This document shows, one piece after another, positions 55,576-63,806 of a stretch of 63,892 nt of DNA (positions are counted from its first letter, which is position 1; the number at the start of each line of letters is the position of its first letter). Origin of the DNA: Rikenellaceae bacterium (GTDB lineage Bacteria > Bacteroidota > Bacteroidia > Bacteroidales > Rikenellaceae). The stretch lies in contig SUZE01000012.1 in assembly GCA_015060075.1 (NCBI GenBank), forward strand, positions 1-63,892, in the 5' to 3' direction. The position numbers and the translations under genes were made by a program. Under the pieces are notes generated by a model that had not been told where the DNA came from, did not search any database, and was given only the letters and a program-made list of their open reading frames with translations.

Positions 55576-57801
55576 ATGAAAAGGATTTTTCTTTTAACTG
55601 CTGTGGCATTGTGTGCCACCTTCGGGGCGAGAGCCGAAGCAAAAGAATCTCTCAACTCTCAACTCTCAACTCTCAACTTAATCGAGAACGACTCGGTTGC
55701 CATCGAACAGATTGAGGTGGTTGCTACCCGAGCATCGAAAACTACCCCTATCGCCCACACAAACCTCTCACGCAGTGAGATTGAGGAGCGCAACTATGGC
55801 GAGGATATTCCTTCGCTCTTGGCTAATTTACCTTCGGTTGTAATCTCCTCTGAGAGTGGTACGGGCATAGGCTCAACCTCGTTCCGAGTGCGTGGAACAG
55901 ACGCTACACGCATCAATGTTACGCTCAATGGCGTGCCTATGAACGATGCCGAAACCCACTCGGTCTATTGGTACGACACCCCCGACCTTGTATCATCGCT
56001 CGGCTCGGTGCAGTTGCAGCGAGGTGTCGGCACCTCGACCGCAGGTACGGGAGCCTTCGGAGCATCGCTCAACATGACCTCTGCACCTTCGGCTGCGAAG
56101 TTTTCGGGGCGTGCATCACTCTCCTATGGCTCGTTCAACACCGCCAAGCAGGAGATAGCCCTCTCGTCAGGTCTGCTCGGCGGACACTGGGCAATTGATG
56201 GGCGATTGTCGCACCTCTCCTCTGACGGTTATGTCGAGCGAGCATCGAGCAATCTATCGTCTTATATGTTGCAGGCGGGCTACTATAATGGGCGTACAAG
56301 TGTAAAGTTACTCTCGTTCGGTGGTGTGGCAAAGGTCTATCTTGCCTATACGGGTTTGACCGCAGAGCAGATGGCTGAAAATCGCCGTTACAACCCTGAG
56401 GGTGAGATTATTATCGGCGATAAGGTGGTCGGCTTTTTCGATGACCATACCGACAACTACACGCAGATAAACAATCAATTGGTCGTAAGCCATATCTTCA
56501 ACGACAAGTGGCGCATTAACGCTACCGCCCACTACACCTACGGCAACGGCTACTATCGCAACTACAAGAATGATGCGTGGCTTCCTGGCTATGGTATTGC
56601 CCCTATCGAGGTCGGAGGTGCTTTGGTTGAGAGTACCAACCTCCTGCGCAAGAAGGTGATGGGCAACAATTTCGGTGGTTTGGTCGCTTCGGCAGCCTAT
56701 ACGGCAGAGCGTGTGTCCGTAACGCTCGGTGCTTCGGCTTCGCTCTATGACGGAGTCCACTATGGCGAGATTTCGGACTTGGTCGAAGCTCCCGACTTCG
56801 CCACTGCGGAGTACTATCGCAACTATACGACCAAGTGGGACGCATCGTGCTTTGCAAAGGTCGATTGGTTGATTGCCAAAGGGTTAAACCTCTATGCCGA
56901 TGTGCAGTATCGCCATATCACGCATGTTATTTCGGGCGTAAATGACAACTTCGATGATACTACGGGGGCGATGCAGAGCCTGAATATCAACCGCCACTAC
57001 AACTTTTTCAATCCTAAACTCGGTTTGCACTACTCGTTTGCTCGTGACCATGCCGTTTACGCTTCGGCTGCGGTGGGACAGAAGGAGCCTACACGCAACA
57101 ACTTCACCGATATCCGCAAGGGTGAGTACCCGACAGCCGAGAAGATGCTCGATATCGAGGCTGGATATACCTATAATACAAAGATTGTGGTGCTCGGCAT
57201 TAACCTATATTATATGATGTATCGTGACCAGCTGGTGCAGACGGGCGAGTTGTCCGATACGGGCGAGTTGCTCTCGCGCAATGTTCCCGACTCGTACCGC
57301 CGAGGTGTGGAGTTGTCGTTGGCAGTAAATGCTACGAAGTGGTTTTCGCTCGGTGGAAATGCCACTTTGAGCCAAAACCATATCAAGAACTATGTCGATT
57401 ATATTGATGGCGTAGCGTTTGAGCGTGGTCGCACTACGATTGCCTACTCGCCATCGATTATTGCAGGAACATTCTTCGACTTCCATACGCACGGCTTTGC
57501 TGCACGACTCTCGACTCGCTATGTCAGCAAGCAGTACCTTACAAACGGGCAGTACGAAGATTTAACCCTGCCACGCTACTGCGTGAGCGACCTCGATATC
57601 TCCTACACGCTTCGCACAAAGCGTATTGAGAAGGTGCGATTTGGAGTGAAGATTGGTAACTTGTTTAATGCCAAGTATTGCGCAAGTGGCTATGGTGGCT
57701 CGTGGTTGGAGGGCGCAACCTTTGCAGAGCGTGGCTCGTGGGCTTGCTACTTCCCACAGGCAACCATCTCGGCACTTGGAAATGTAACGGTACACTTTTA
57801 G
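55576..57801 (+). CDS. TonB-dependent receptor, predicted thiamine uptake
   Basis: About 741 aa from ATG 55576 (55570 possible). Signal peptide of ~20 residues, then a Ser/Leu/Asn linker made by CTCAACT repeats (residues ~27-37). The plug domain (VVATRASKTTPIAH..., LLANLPSVVISSESGTGIGSTSFRVRGTDATRINVTLNGVPMND) and 22-strand barrel follow, ending in a Phe (VTVHF). TonB-dependent uptake across the outer membrane. The TPP riboswitch upstream and PnuT-like permease downstream point to thiamine or a precursor as cargo. Confidence 0.92.
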   Translation: MKRIFLLTAVALCATFGARAEAKESLNSQLSTLNLIENDSVAIEQIEVVATRASKTTPIAHTNLSRSEIEERNYGEDIPSLLANLPSVVISSESGTGIGSTSFRVRGTDATRINVTLNGVPMNDAETHSVYWYDTPDLVSSLGSVQLQRGVGTSTAGTGAFGASLNMTSAPSAAKFSGRASLSYGSFNTAKQEIALSSGLLGGHWAIDGRLSHLSSDGYVERASSNLSSYMLQAGYYNGRTSVKLLSFGGVAKVYLAYTGLTAEQMAENRRYNPEGEIIIGDKVVGFFDDHTDNYTQINNQLVVSHIFNDKWRINATAHYTYGNGYYRNYKNDAWLPGYGIAPIEVGGALVESTNLLRKKVMGNNFGGLVASAAYTAERVSVTLGASASLYDGVHYGEISDLVEAPDFATAEYYRNYTTKWDASCFAKVDWLIAKGLNLYADVQYRHITHVISGVNDNFDDTTGAMQSLNINRHYNFFNPKLGLHYSFARDHAVYASAAVGQKEPTRNNFTDIRKGEYPTAEKMLDIEAGYTYNTKIVVLGINLYYMMYRDQLVQTGELSDTGELLSRNVPDSYRRGVELSLAVNATKWFSLGGNATLSQNHIKNYVDYIDGVAFERGRTTIAYSPSIIAGTFFDFHTHGFAARLSTRYVSKQYLTNGQYEDLTLPRYCVSDLDISYTLRTKRIEKVRFGVKIGNLFNAKYCASGYGGSWLEGATFAERGSWACYFPQATISALGNVTVHF

Positions 57802-57802
57802 A

Positions 57803-58060
57803 TGAGAGAAGCGGAAAACGGGGAACTGAAAACTTTCAGCGCACCCCATAAAGCGAACGGAGTGAGCGCCCCCAGAAAGGGCGGAACGCCCGCCCCCATA
57901 AAGCAGTCGCAGACTGCGCCCCCAGAAAACTCTGCGCCTTGACAACCCTCGGAGTTCGCAAAACCGTAACATAACCGTAACAGCGTAACAAAACCGTAAC
58001 ACCGTAACAAGGGGCGTGCCTATGTTACGCTGTTACGCTTGTTACGCTTTGGTAGCGTTA
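57803..58060. repeat. hairpin array with CCCCA(T/G)AAAG spacers and CCGTAACA repeats
   Basis: 57830-57930 alternates GCGAACGGAGTGAGCGC, GGGCGGAACGCCCGC and GCAGTCGCAGACTGCGC hairpins with CCCCAKAAA spacers; 57958-58060 has CCGTAACA-type direct repeats and inverted GTTACGC units. Only a GGAAAAC repeat precedes (57811). No gene. The first part is repeated at 63807-63892. Confidence 0.75.
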
Positions 58061-58091
58061 GATTATAATTTTTAATTTTTAACTTGTAGTC

Positions 58092-58667
58092 GTGGAACTA
58101 AAACTTATTTTACAGATTGTGGGCGTGGTACTCGGACTGTTATATTTATGGTTGGAGTACCGAGCCAACATTTGGTTGTGGGTAGTGGGGGCAATTATGC
58201 CCTGCGTACATTGCGCTCTATACTACCAATCGGGCTTATATGCCGACTGTGCAATGCAAGGCTACTATATATTAGCAGGCTTGTATGGTCTAATAGCGTG
58301 GTTGTTAGGGCATAAGCGCAAAAACAACCCACTAAAAATCGCACACACACCGCTAAGGCTTGTGCTACCATTGGTAGTTATATATGGCGTATTACACGCT
58401 ACAATATACTATCTGTTGGTGGAGTTTACCGACAGCACCGTACCATTTTGGGATTCGATGACTACGGCTCTGTCGATGATAGCGATGTGGCTGTTGTCAC
58501 GTAAATACTTGGAGCAGTGGCTCGTATGGCTTGTGGTGGATATGATAACCGTAGGGTTATATATCTATAAAGGCATACCCCTTACGGGTTGTCTGTATGC
58601 ACTATACTCGGCACTTGCGGTGGCGGGATATCTGCGTTGGAAGCGACAAGCCGTTACAAACCTTTAA
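58092..58667 (+). CDS. pnuT: PnuC-family vitamin permease, predicted thiamine transporter PnuT
   Basis: 191 aa with about seven hydrophobic segments; EYRANIWLWVVG and WFVDM-like VVDMITVGLYIYKG motifs match the PnuC family of facilitators for vitamin nucleosides. Because it follows a TPP-riboswitch-controlled receptor, the thiamine-type (PnuT) is the most likely member rather than the nicotinamide riboside one. The start is GTG at 58092, with a preceding run of repeats; operon membership with the receptor is probable. Confidence 0.85.
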   Translation: MELKLILQIVGVVLGLLYLWLEYRANIWLWVVGAIMPCVHCALYYQSGLYADCAMQGYYILAGLYGLIAWLLGHKRKNNPLKIAHTPLRLVLPLVVIYGVLHATIYYLLVEFTDSTVPFWDSMTTALSMIAMWLLSRKYLEQWLVWLVVDMITVGLYIYKGIPLTGCLYALYSALAVAGYLRWKRQAVTNL

Positions 58668-58669
58668 CT

Positions 58670-58701
58670 AATAAGAGTCGTGCTAAAACACGACTCTTAT
58701 T
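58670..58701. terminator. bidirectional hairpin between pnuT and the receptor gene
   Basis: AATAAGAGTCGTG...CACGACTCTTATT (13-bp stem, 6-base loop). It overlaps the last codons of the convergent receptor gene; its stop (complement, 58683-58685) lies in the loop. Confidence 0.75.
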
Positions 58702-61700
58702 CCTACCTGCATACGCCAACGAGAGAGGAGGTCGTTGCGGGATACCTCGCCTCCGACAAAGCGATATTTCGGTGTGCGGTTACCCTCAGCATCGGTTGTG
58801 TAGTCGTAGACCTCGACAGGCGAAATGCGATACTTCGAGGTGTAGTAACTCGCCCCCCAATCCTTCGAGATGAGCGAGCCGAGATTTATCACATCGAGCG
58901 AAATCTGCACCTTGCGTGAGGTGTTCGCTCCGAAGTATATATCCTGCGCAATATGGAGGTCGAGATGATGCTCGAAAGGTGTCTGCAAGGCGTTTCGTGC
59001 AAGGAACTTACCACGAGAACGGCGCAGGGCAGGTGTCGCCTCGATATACTCGCCCAAGGCTGCACGATGCTCCTCGCTCTCGAACTCCATAGCCTGCAAC
59101 TCCGCAGCGGTCGGCACATAGATTGTGGTGTTGCCGTAGCTGCTATCGTTGTTTGCATCTTCGCCTGCGTAGGTGAGCGAGTAACGCATACCCGAATAGC
59201 CCTGATAGAGCAACGAAATGGTCGTACCAAGCACCTTTGCATAGCGAGGTGTGCGATACGAGAGCGATGCCGTAATCTTGTGCGGAACATCGAACAAGGA
59301 GTAACTCAATTCGGGCGCATTGCTATCCGCCGAGTAGTTGCGACTCCAAGTGTTGAGTGCCTGTGCCGAGATGCCGTCCATTACCGAGTAGGAGTGCGAG
59401 AAGGTGTAGGCTGCGTAGAGGTCCAAGCCGAAGCGGAAATGCTTTGCCACCGATGCACTCACCGAGTAACCATACCCCTTCGAGGTGTTCGACAAGAGGT
59501 AAATCGAGGAGTATGACTTCGCCAACGAGGTGTCGTAGAGGGTTGTGGTGTTCTGCTCGTTTGCGAGGGCCGAATTTACGGCATAGAACTTACCGCCCTT
59601 ATCCTGTGCTGTGAGGTTGGTTATCAGGAGGTCGTTTATCGACTTCGAGAAGATACCCTCGACCATAAAGTGCCACCCTTTATACTCCTGCTCCAAGGCG
59701 AGAGTTGCACGTGCCACCTGCGGATAACGAAAATCCTTTGCTACGATGTTGAGCATCGGATTTGACGATACCCCCTCCGTTCCCGAAGGCTCCTCGCCAA
59801 ACTTCGGAACGCTCTGCCCTTTGCTGCTGTCGAGAGTATAGCCACGTTGTGTCATACCGCTATTGGAGAAGCAGTTGGATATCCACACAAACGGTATTCT
59901 GCCCGAGAATATACCCACTCCACCACGCAACAAGGTCGAAGCCTCTGCGCTCTTGGCTATCTGCCAGCGCACTCCGATACGGGGCGAAACAAGCACCGTA
60001 GGGTGAGGTACCTGGTTGGTTTTGACGCCATACTTTTGTGCTATTTCAGAAGAGTTGAACGCCTCATTTGTGGGAGGGTTTCCGAATATCACAGGGATAT
60101 CGGCTCGCAGACCGTAGGTCATCGAAAAGCGAGGCGAGGCGTTCCACTCGTCCTGAATATATACGCCAAATTGGGCGGAAGTTATATTTGTATAAGGGTT
60201 ATCAGAGTAGTTGCGCACATACTTGCGAGCCTTGTCCTGCAAGAAATCGTCAAGGGTATCGTAGGTATATGCTCCCAAAGCATTCGCCATATAGAGGCAC
60301 GAGGAGTTGAAAATTTCGTTGTGCGTACCTATTGTAATGGTGTGCGAATCGGCATAGTAGGAGAAGTTGTCGGTCAGCGTGACGGTGTTTTGCACAAGGT
60401 CGTTCATAATGGCAAAGGGGTCTGTACCGATATATACCGAGGTGTTGTCGCCATCACGCATCTTCTTAATCTCTACGTATGGGTACTTCGCACCACTCAT
60501 CGCATCACGACCATCGTGTACTCGGGTGTAGCCCACACGGAACTCGTTAAACATCTTCTCCGAAACACGCGAGTTCAGCTCGGCAACCACCGAGTGGGTA
60601 TCGGCAATCGAGGTGTAACCCTCGCCATTGAAGCGTAGTAGGGTAGCACTCGACACAAACTCATCTTTCCTCGCATCGAGGAAGTTATATCTCAACGAGA
60701 GGTTGTGGCGTGAGGATATGTTCCAATCGAGGCGTGCAATCAACGAGCCTGTATGCCTTTTCAGCGTCTGCATGCCGTAGCCACCACCATCATAGCCCGT
60801 AAGTTCGTAGTAACGATTGGCGATGGTCGCTGCATCTGTTGCCGAGATGTTGCAACCACTGTCGCCCACATAGTAAGACGATGGCGAGGAGTCGAGGTTG
60901 AACTCGCCATTGAGGAAGAAAAACAACTTGTTTTTGACTATTGCACCTCCGAGCGAAACGCCATAAATCTGCGTCTGCTGCTCGGCAAGTTTTGCCCCGT
61001 TCAAAGGGCTACGACCATAGAAGTTGTGGTCGTTGTAGTAGGCGTATGCCGTACCCGAAAAGGTGTTTGTACCCGACTTGGTAATCGCATTTATACCGCC
61101 ACCGCTGAAACCGCCCTGTCGCACATCAAATGGTGCGGTAACGACCTGAATATCCGATATAGCATCGAGCGGAACGGGGTTAGCACCTGCCAAACCTCCG
61201 TTTGTACCCGTAGAGGTCAAGCCGTACATATCGTTCGAGGCTGTACCGTCAATCTGGAAGGAGTTGTAGCGTGAGTTTGCGCCTGCGATGGATATACCTC
61301 CGTCTTTCGACACCATCGCCTGCGGAGCAAGGCGTGTGATGTCGTCAATGGAGCGTGATACGGTAGGGGTGCGCTCTATGATATCACTATGAAAAACCTC
61401 TCCTGCACCCATACGGCTCTCGGCGAACTTGTCGCTTGTAACCACCACCGCATCAATGTTCTGCGTGTCGGATAGTTGAGCGTCTATCTGCTGCTTTTCG
61501 CCTAACGATAGGGCGATGTCCTCAATCTTTTTTTCCTTGTAGCCGACAAACGAAAACTCCACCGTATATGGTGCGCCAACACGCAAGCCTTGCAGGCGAT
61601 ATGCTCCGTTCGTGTCTGTAATAGTGCCATATACTGTTTCGGTTGGCAGGTGGGTTGCCACGACCGTAGCACCTACCAATGGCTTGCCGTTATTGTCCGT

Positions 61701-61790
61701 AACAAAACCCTGCAACGATGCAGTAGTCGATTGTGCGGTAGTTGTCATTGCCACCACCAAAGCAAATAAAGCAAGTGTAAAACGCTTCAT
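58683..61790 (-). CDS. TonB-dependent receptor with CarboxypepD_reg-like domain, predicted flavin uptake
   Basis: 1035 aa from ATG 61790 (complement). Signal peptide (~20 residues, TTAQ), a CarboxypepD_reg-like beta-sandwich (about 25-105: ATVVATHLPTETVYGTITDTNGAYRLQGLRVG), a plug (about 130-240) with GGISIAGANSRYNSFQIDGTASND, and a long Oar-type beta-barrel ending VGIRVVF. Upstream lies an FMN riboswitch (minus 61950-62113), a rare arrangement, so a flavin or riboflavin-like molecule is a plausible cargo. Oar-like length and surface parts may also bind proteins. Convergent with pnuT. Confidence 0.88.
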   Translation of the reverse strand: MKRFTLALFALVVAMTTTAQSTTASLQGFVTDNNGKPLVGATVVATHLPTETVYGTITDTNGAYRLQGLRVGAPYTVEFSFVGYKEKKIEDIALSLGEKQQIDAQLSDTQNIDAVVVTSDKFAESRMGAGEVFHSDIIERTPTVSRSIDDITRLAPQAMVSKDGGISIAGANSRYNSFQIDGTASNDMYGLTSTGTNGGLAGANPVPLDAISDIQVVTAPFDVRQGGFSGGGINAITKSGTNTFSGTAYAYYNDHNFYGRSPLNGAKLAEQQTQIYGVSLGGAIVKNKLFFFLNGEFNLDSSPSSYYVGDSGCNISATDAATIANRYYELTGYDGGGYGMQTLKRHTGSLIARLDWNISSRHNLSLRYNFLDARKDEFVSSATLLRFNGEGYTSIADTHSVVAELNSRVSEKMFNEFRVGYTRVHDGRDAMSGAKYPYVEIKKMRDGDNTSVYIGTDPFAIMNDLVQNTVTLTDNFSYYADSHTITIGTHNEIFNSSCLYMANALGAYTYDTLDDFLQDKARKYVRNYSDNPYTNITSAQFGVYIQDEWNASPRFSMTYGLRADIPVIFGNPPTNEAFNSSEIAQKYGVKTNQVPHPTVLVSPRIGVRWQIAKSAEASTLLRGGVGIFSGRIPFVWISNCFSNSGMTQRGYTLDSSKGQSVPKFGEEPSGTEGVSSNPMLNIVAKDFRYPQVARATLALEQEYKGWHFMVEGIFSKSINDLLITNLTAQDKGGKFYAVNSALANEQNTTTLYDTSLAKSYSSIYLLSNTSKGYGYSVSASVAKHFRFGLDLYAAYTFSHSYSVMDGISAQALNTWSRNYSADSNAPELSYSLFDVPHKITASLSYRTPRYAKVLGTTISLLYQGYSGMRYSLTYAGEDANNDSSYGNTTIYVPTAAELQAMEFESEEHRAALGEYIEATPALRRSRGKFLARNALQTPFEHHLDLHIAQDIYFGANTSRKVQISLDVINLGSLISKDWGASYYTSKYRISPVEVYDYTTDAEGNRTPKYRFVGGEVSRNDLLSRWRMQVGIRVVF

Positions 61791-61805
61791 ATTTGTATAA
61801 ATAAA

Positions 61806-61846
61806 AAATGCCCCAAATGTTATACATACAAACATCGGGACAGCGA
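61806..61846 (-). terminator. candidate attenuator before the receptor gene
   Basis: On the minus strand CCCGATGTT pairs with AACATTTGGG and then GCATTTTTT runs into the start codon leader. It may be the expression platform of the FMN riboswitch. The stem has mismatches, so this is tentative. Confidence 0.4.
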
Positions 61847-61863
61847 GGTGCATAGCACCACCA

Positions 61864-61947
61864 ATTAAGAATTAAAAATTAAGAATTAAGAATTAAAAGA
61901 TAAAAACCTTTAATTGTCAATTATCAATTTTCAATTGTCAATTATAT
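61864..61947. repeat. AATTAAG and AATTGTC-type heptamer repeats in the riboswitch leader
   Basis: AATTAAGAATTAAAAATTAAG-type units and AATTGTC/AATTATC/AATTTTC units fill the gap between the FMN riboswitch and the attenuator. Confidence 0.75.
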
Positions 61948-61949
61948 TG

Positions 61950-62113
61950 CACTCTCTCATCCGGACTATTACCGTCGGTATCGGAATTTCACCGATTCAG
62001 TCCTCTTTGGGTGTTCGAGAGGCACGCATTGCGCCAAACTCTTAACATACAGCACCTTCGAGGAGTCGCAGACTATCACTGCCGGTAGGGAGTTGCACCC
62101 TGCCCCGAGTAAT
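61950..62113 (-). ncRNA. FMN riboswitch (RFN element)
   Basis: On the minus strand the RFN consensus appears: CTCGGGGCAGGGTGCAACTC, CCTACCGGCAGTGATAGTC (unpaired core), GACTGAATCGGTGAAATTCC, GATACCGACGGTAATAGTCC and GGATGAGAGAG. It binds FMN and lies between the -7 box at 62120-62127 and the 1035-aa receptor gene, so receptor expression should drop when FMN is plentiful. Confidence 0.95.
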
Positions 62114-62119
62114 CTTTTG

Positions 62120-62127
62120 CAAAGATA
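62120..62127 (-). promoter_or_regulatory. -7 box TATCTTTG before the FMN riboswitch
   Basis: Minus-strand TATCTTTG, with the expected start at the first bases of the aptamer. Confidence 0.65.
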
Positions 62128-62131
62128 GCAA

Positions 62132-62169
62132 AAAAACGGAAAACGGAGAACGGAAAACGGAAAACTTTT
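62132..62169. repeat. heptamer repeat GGAAAAC
   Basis: About five GGAAAAC/GGAGAAC units between the FMN riboswitch promoter and the promoter of the 62.2 kb gene. Confidence 0.85.
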
Positions 62170-62190
62170 CCATTTTTTAGTTTTTTTTGT

Positions 62191-62198
62191 TATCTTTG
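62191..62198 (+). promoter_or_regulatory. -7 box TATCTTTG for the 62.2 kb gene
   Basis: TATCTTTG, 25 bases before the ATG at 62223. Confidence 0.6.
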
Positions 62199-62222
62199 TA
62201 TGTTGAATAAATAGTGCTTGCT

Positions 62223-63071
62223 ATGGATTTGAAATTGAAGTTGCAACGCGTGTTGCAGATTGTGGAGGAGTCGGAGCGTGTGGGTGCGTTGTCCGACCTC
62301 GAACGAGATATAATCTTAAACGACCTGCGAGAGGTGTATGCCGAGTTGAAATTCGGCATAACGGAGAACGAAAAACAGAAAACAGAGAACGAAAAACCGT
62401 CAGAAATCGCCCCTACAACCCCTATCGTCCCTATAATCGCTACCGAGGAGGTGAGGTCGGAACCTGGACCTGCGGAGAAACCCGAACCTGTGGTTGATGC
62501 TGAGGAGGAGAGCGAGCCTGAGGTTGAGGTAGAACTTATCTTCGATGAGAGTGACGAGCAGGCGGAAACGGAGAGTGGAGAACGGGAAACGGAAAACGAG
62601 GAGCAATCAGAAATTGCCCCTATAAACCCTATTACCCTTGACACCCCTATCGAGGAGCCAACCAAAGAGAGTGCAGAGCAAGAGGAGAATCTCTCAACTT
62701 ACAACTCTCCGCTTTCAACCCCAAAGCGTAGCCCTCTCCTTTCGCTCTATGAAGATGCTCCAACCCCTGTTGTGGGTGAGCAGTTCCACGAGAAGCCGTC
62801 AGTTGCCGATACAATCGCTTGCCCGAAGGGCGTAGCAGAGAGTGCACCTGTTGTGTCGTTACGTGATGCGATAGGCGTTGCGGATAGGTTTATGCTGATA
62901 CGGGAGTTGTTCGGTGGCGATACAGACGCTTACGAGAAGGCTATCAATGCGCTCGAAGCACAGCCGTCATTCGATGACTGCATAATCTTTATTGCGGAGC
63001 ATTATGCTTGGTCGCCAAACTCACAAGCGACAAAACTTGTGATGGATTTACTGCAAAGAAAATATAAATAA
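62223..63071 (+). CDS. hypothetical protein with repeat-derived acidic linker
   Basis: 282 aa. N-terminal helical part MDLKLKLQRVLQIVEESERV (residues 1-45), a long acidic/Pro-rich linker (about 45-165), and a C-terminal conserved-looking domain (about 210-282, SLRDAIGVADRFMLIRELFGGDTDAYEKAINALEAQ...). The linker codons are largely GAACGG/AAACGG, CCCCTATAACC and CTCAACT units, the same tandem repeats as in intergenic regions. I do not recognise the family; cytosolic, no signal peptide. rsmI starts 5 bases later (63076). Confidence 0.8.
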   Translation: MDLKLKLQRVLQIVEESERVGALSDLERDIILNDLREVYAELKFGITENEKQKTENEKPSEIAPTTPIVPIIATEEVRSEPGPAEKPEPVVDAEEESEPEVEVELIFDESDEQAETESGERETENEEQSEIAPINPITLDTPIEEPTKESAEQEENLSTYNSPLSTPKRSPLLSLYEDAPTPVVGEQFHEKPSVADTIACPKGVAESAPVVSLRDAIGVADRFMLIRELFGGDTDAYEKAINALEAQPSFDDCIIFIAEHYAWSPNSQATKLVMDLLQRKYK

Positions 63072-63075
63072 CCCC

Positions 63076-63786
63076 ATGTCGAAACTCTATATTGTACCTA
63101 CGCCGATTGGCAACTTGGAGGATATAACCCTTCGTGCCATACGCATATTGAAGGAGGTGGACTTTATCCTTGCCGAGGATACTCGTACAAGTTCGGTGTT
63201 GTTGAAACACCTCGGTATCGAGAAACCTTTGCGCTCGCACCACAAATTCAACGAGCACGCTACCGTGCAGGCAGTCGCCGATGCAATAGATGCAGGGCGA
63301 GATGTTGCACTTATCTCCGATGCAGGTACTCCGGGTATCTCGGACCCCGGTTTTTTGTTGGTGCGTACCTGCGTAGAGCGAGGTATCGAGGTATCGACAC
63401 TCCCGGGTGCTACGGCATTTGTGCCGGCATTAGTGCAGAGTGGCTTTCCGTGTGACCGCTTCTGCTTCGAGGGTTTTCTGCCGCAAAAGAAGGGGCGCAA
63501 AAAACGCATCGAAGCATTGGCGCAGGAGGAGCGTACGATGATATTCTACGAGTCGCCTTTCCGAGTTGTCAAGTGTTTGGAGCAGTTGGCTGAGGTTATG
63601 GGCGAGGAGCGAGAGGTAGCCGTGTCGCGTGAGATAACAAAGATGTTTGAGGAGACCGTGCGAGGCACACTTGCCGAGGTGGCAGAACACTTCCGCCAGC
63701 ACACACCGAAGGGGGAGTTTGTAATCGTAGTGGCAGGAAAAACGGAAAACGGAAAGCGGAAAACTTTTAATTTAGTGAGGAGTTAG
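63076..63786 (+). CDS. rsmI: 16S rRNA 2'-O-ribose C1402 methyltransferase
   Basis: 236 aa. TP(I)GNLEDITLRA (near residues 9-19), EDTRTSSVLL and GTPGISDPG (SAM-binding, about 86-94) are the RsmI signatures; it methylates the 2'-O of C1402 in 16S rRNA. The family core normally ends FVIVVAGK; here 15 more residues (ENGKRKTFNLVRS) come from GGAAAAC/GGAGTTA repeat sequence that runs through the stop codon. Confidence 0.95.
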   Translation: MSKLYIVPTPIGNLEDITLRAIRILKEVDFILAEDTRTSSVLLKHLGIEKPLRSHHKFNEHATVQAVADAIDAGRDVALISDAGTPGISDPGFLLVRTCVERGIEVSTLPGATAFVPALVQSGFPCDRFCFEGFLPQKKGRKKRIEALAQEERTMIFYESPFRVVKCLEQLAEVMGEEREVAVSREITKMFEETVRGTLAEVAEHFRQHTPKGEFVIVVAGKTENGKRKTFNLVRS

Positions 63787-63806
63787 GAGTTAGGAGTGAG
63801 GAGTTG
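63737..63806. repeat. GGAAAAC and GGAGTTA heptamer repeats at the rsmI 3' end
   Basis: GGAAAAC-type units (63743-63765) encode the rsmI C-terminal residues; GAGTTAG/GAGTGAG units (63778-63806) span its stop and beyond. Confidence 0.88.
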
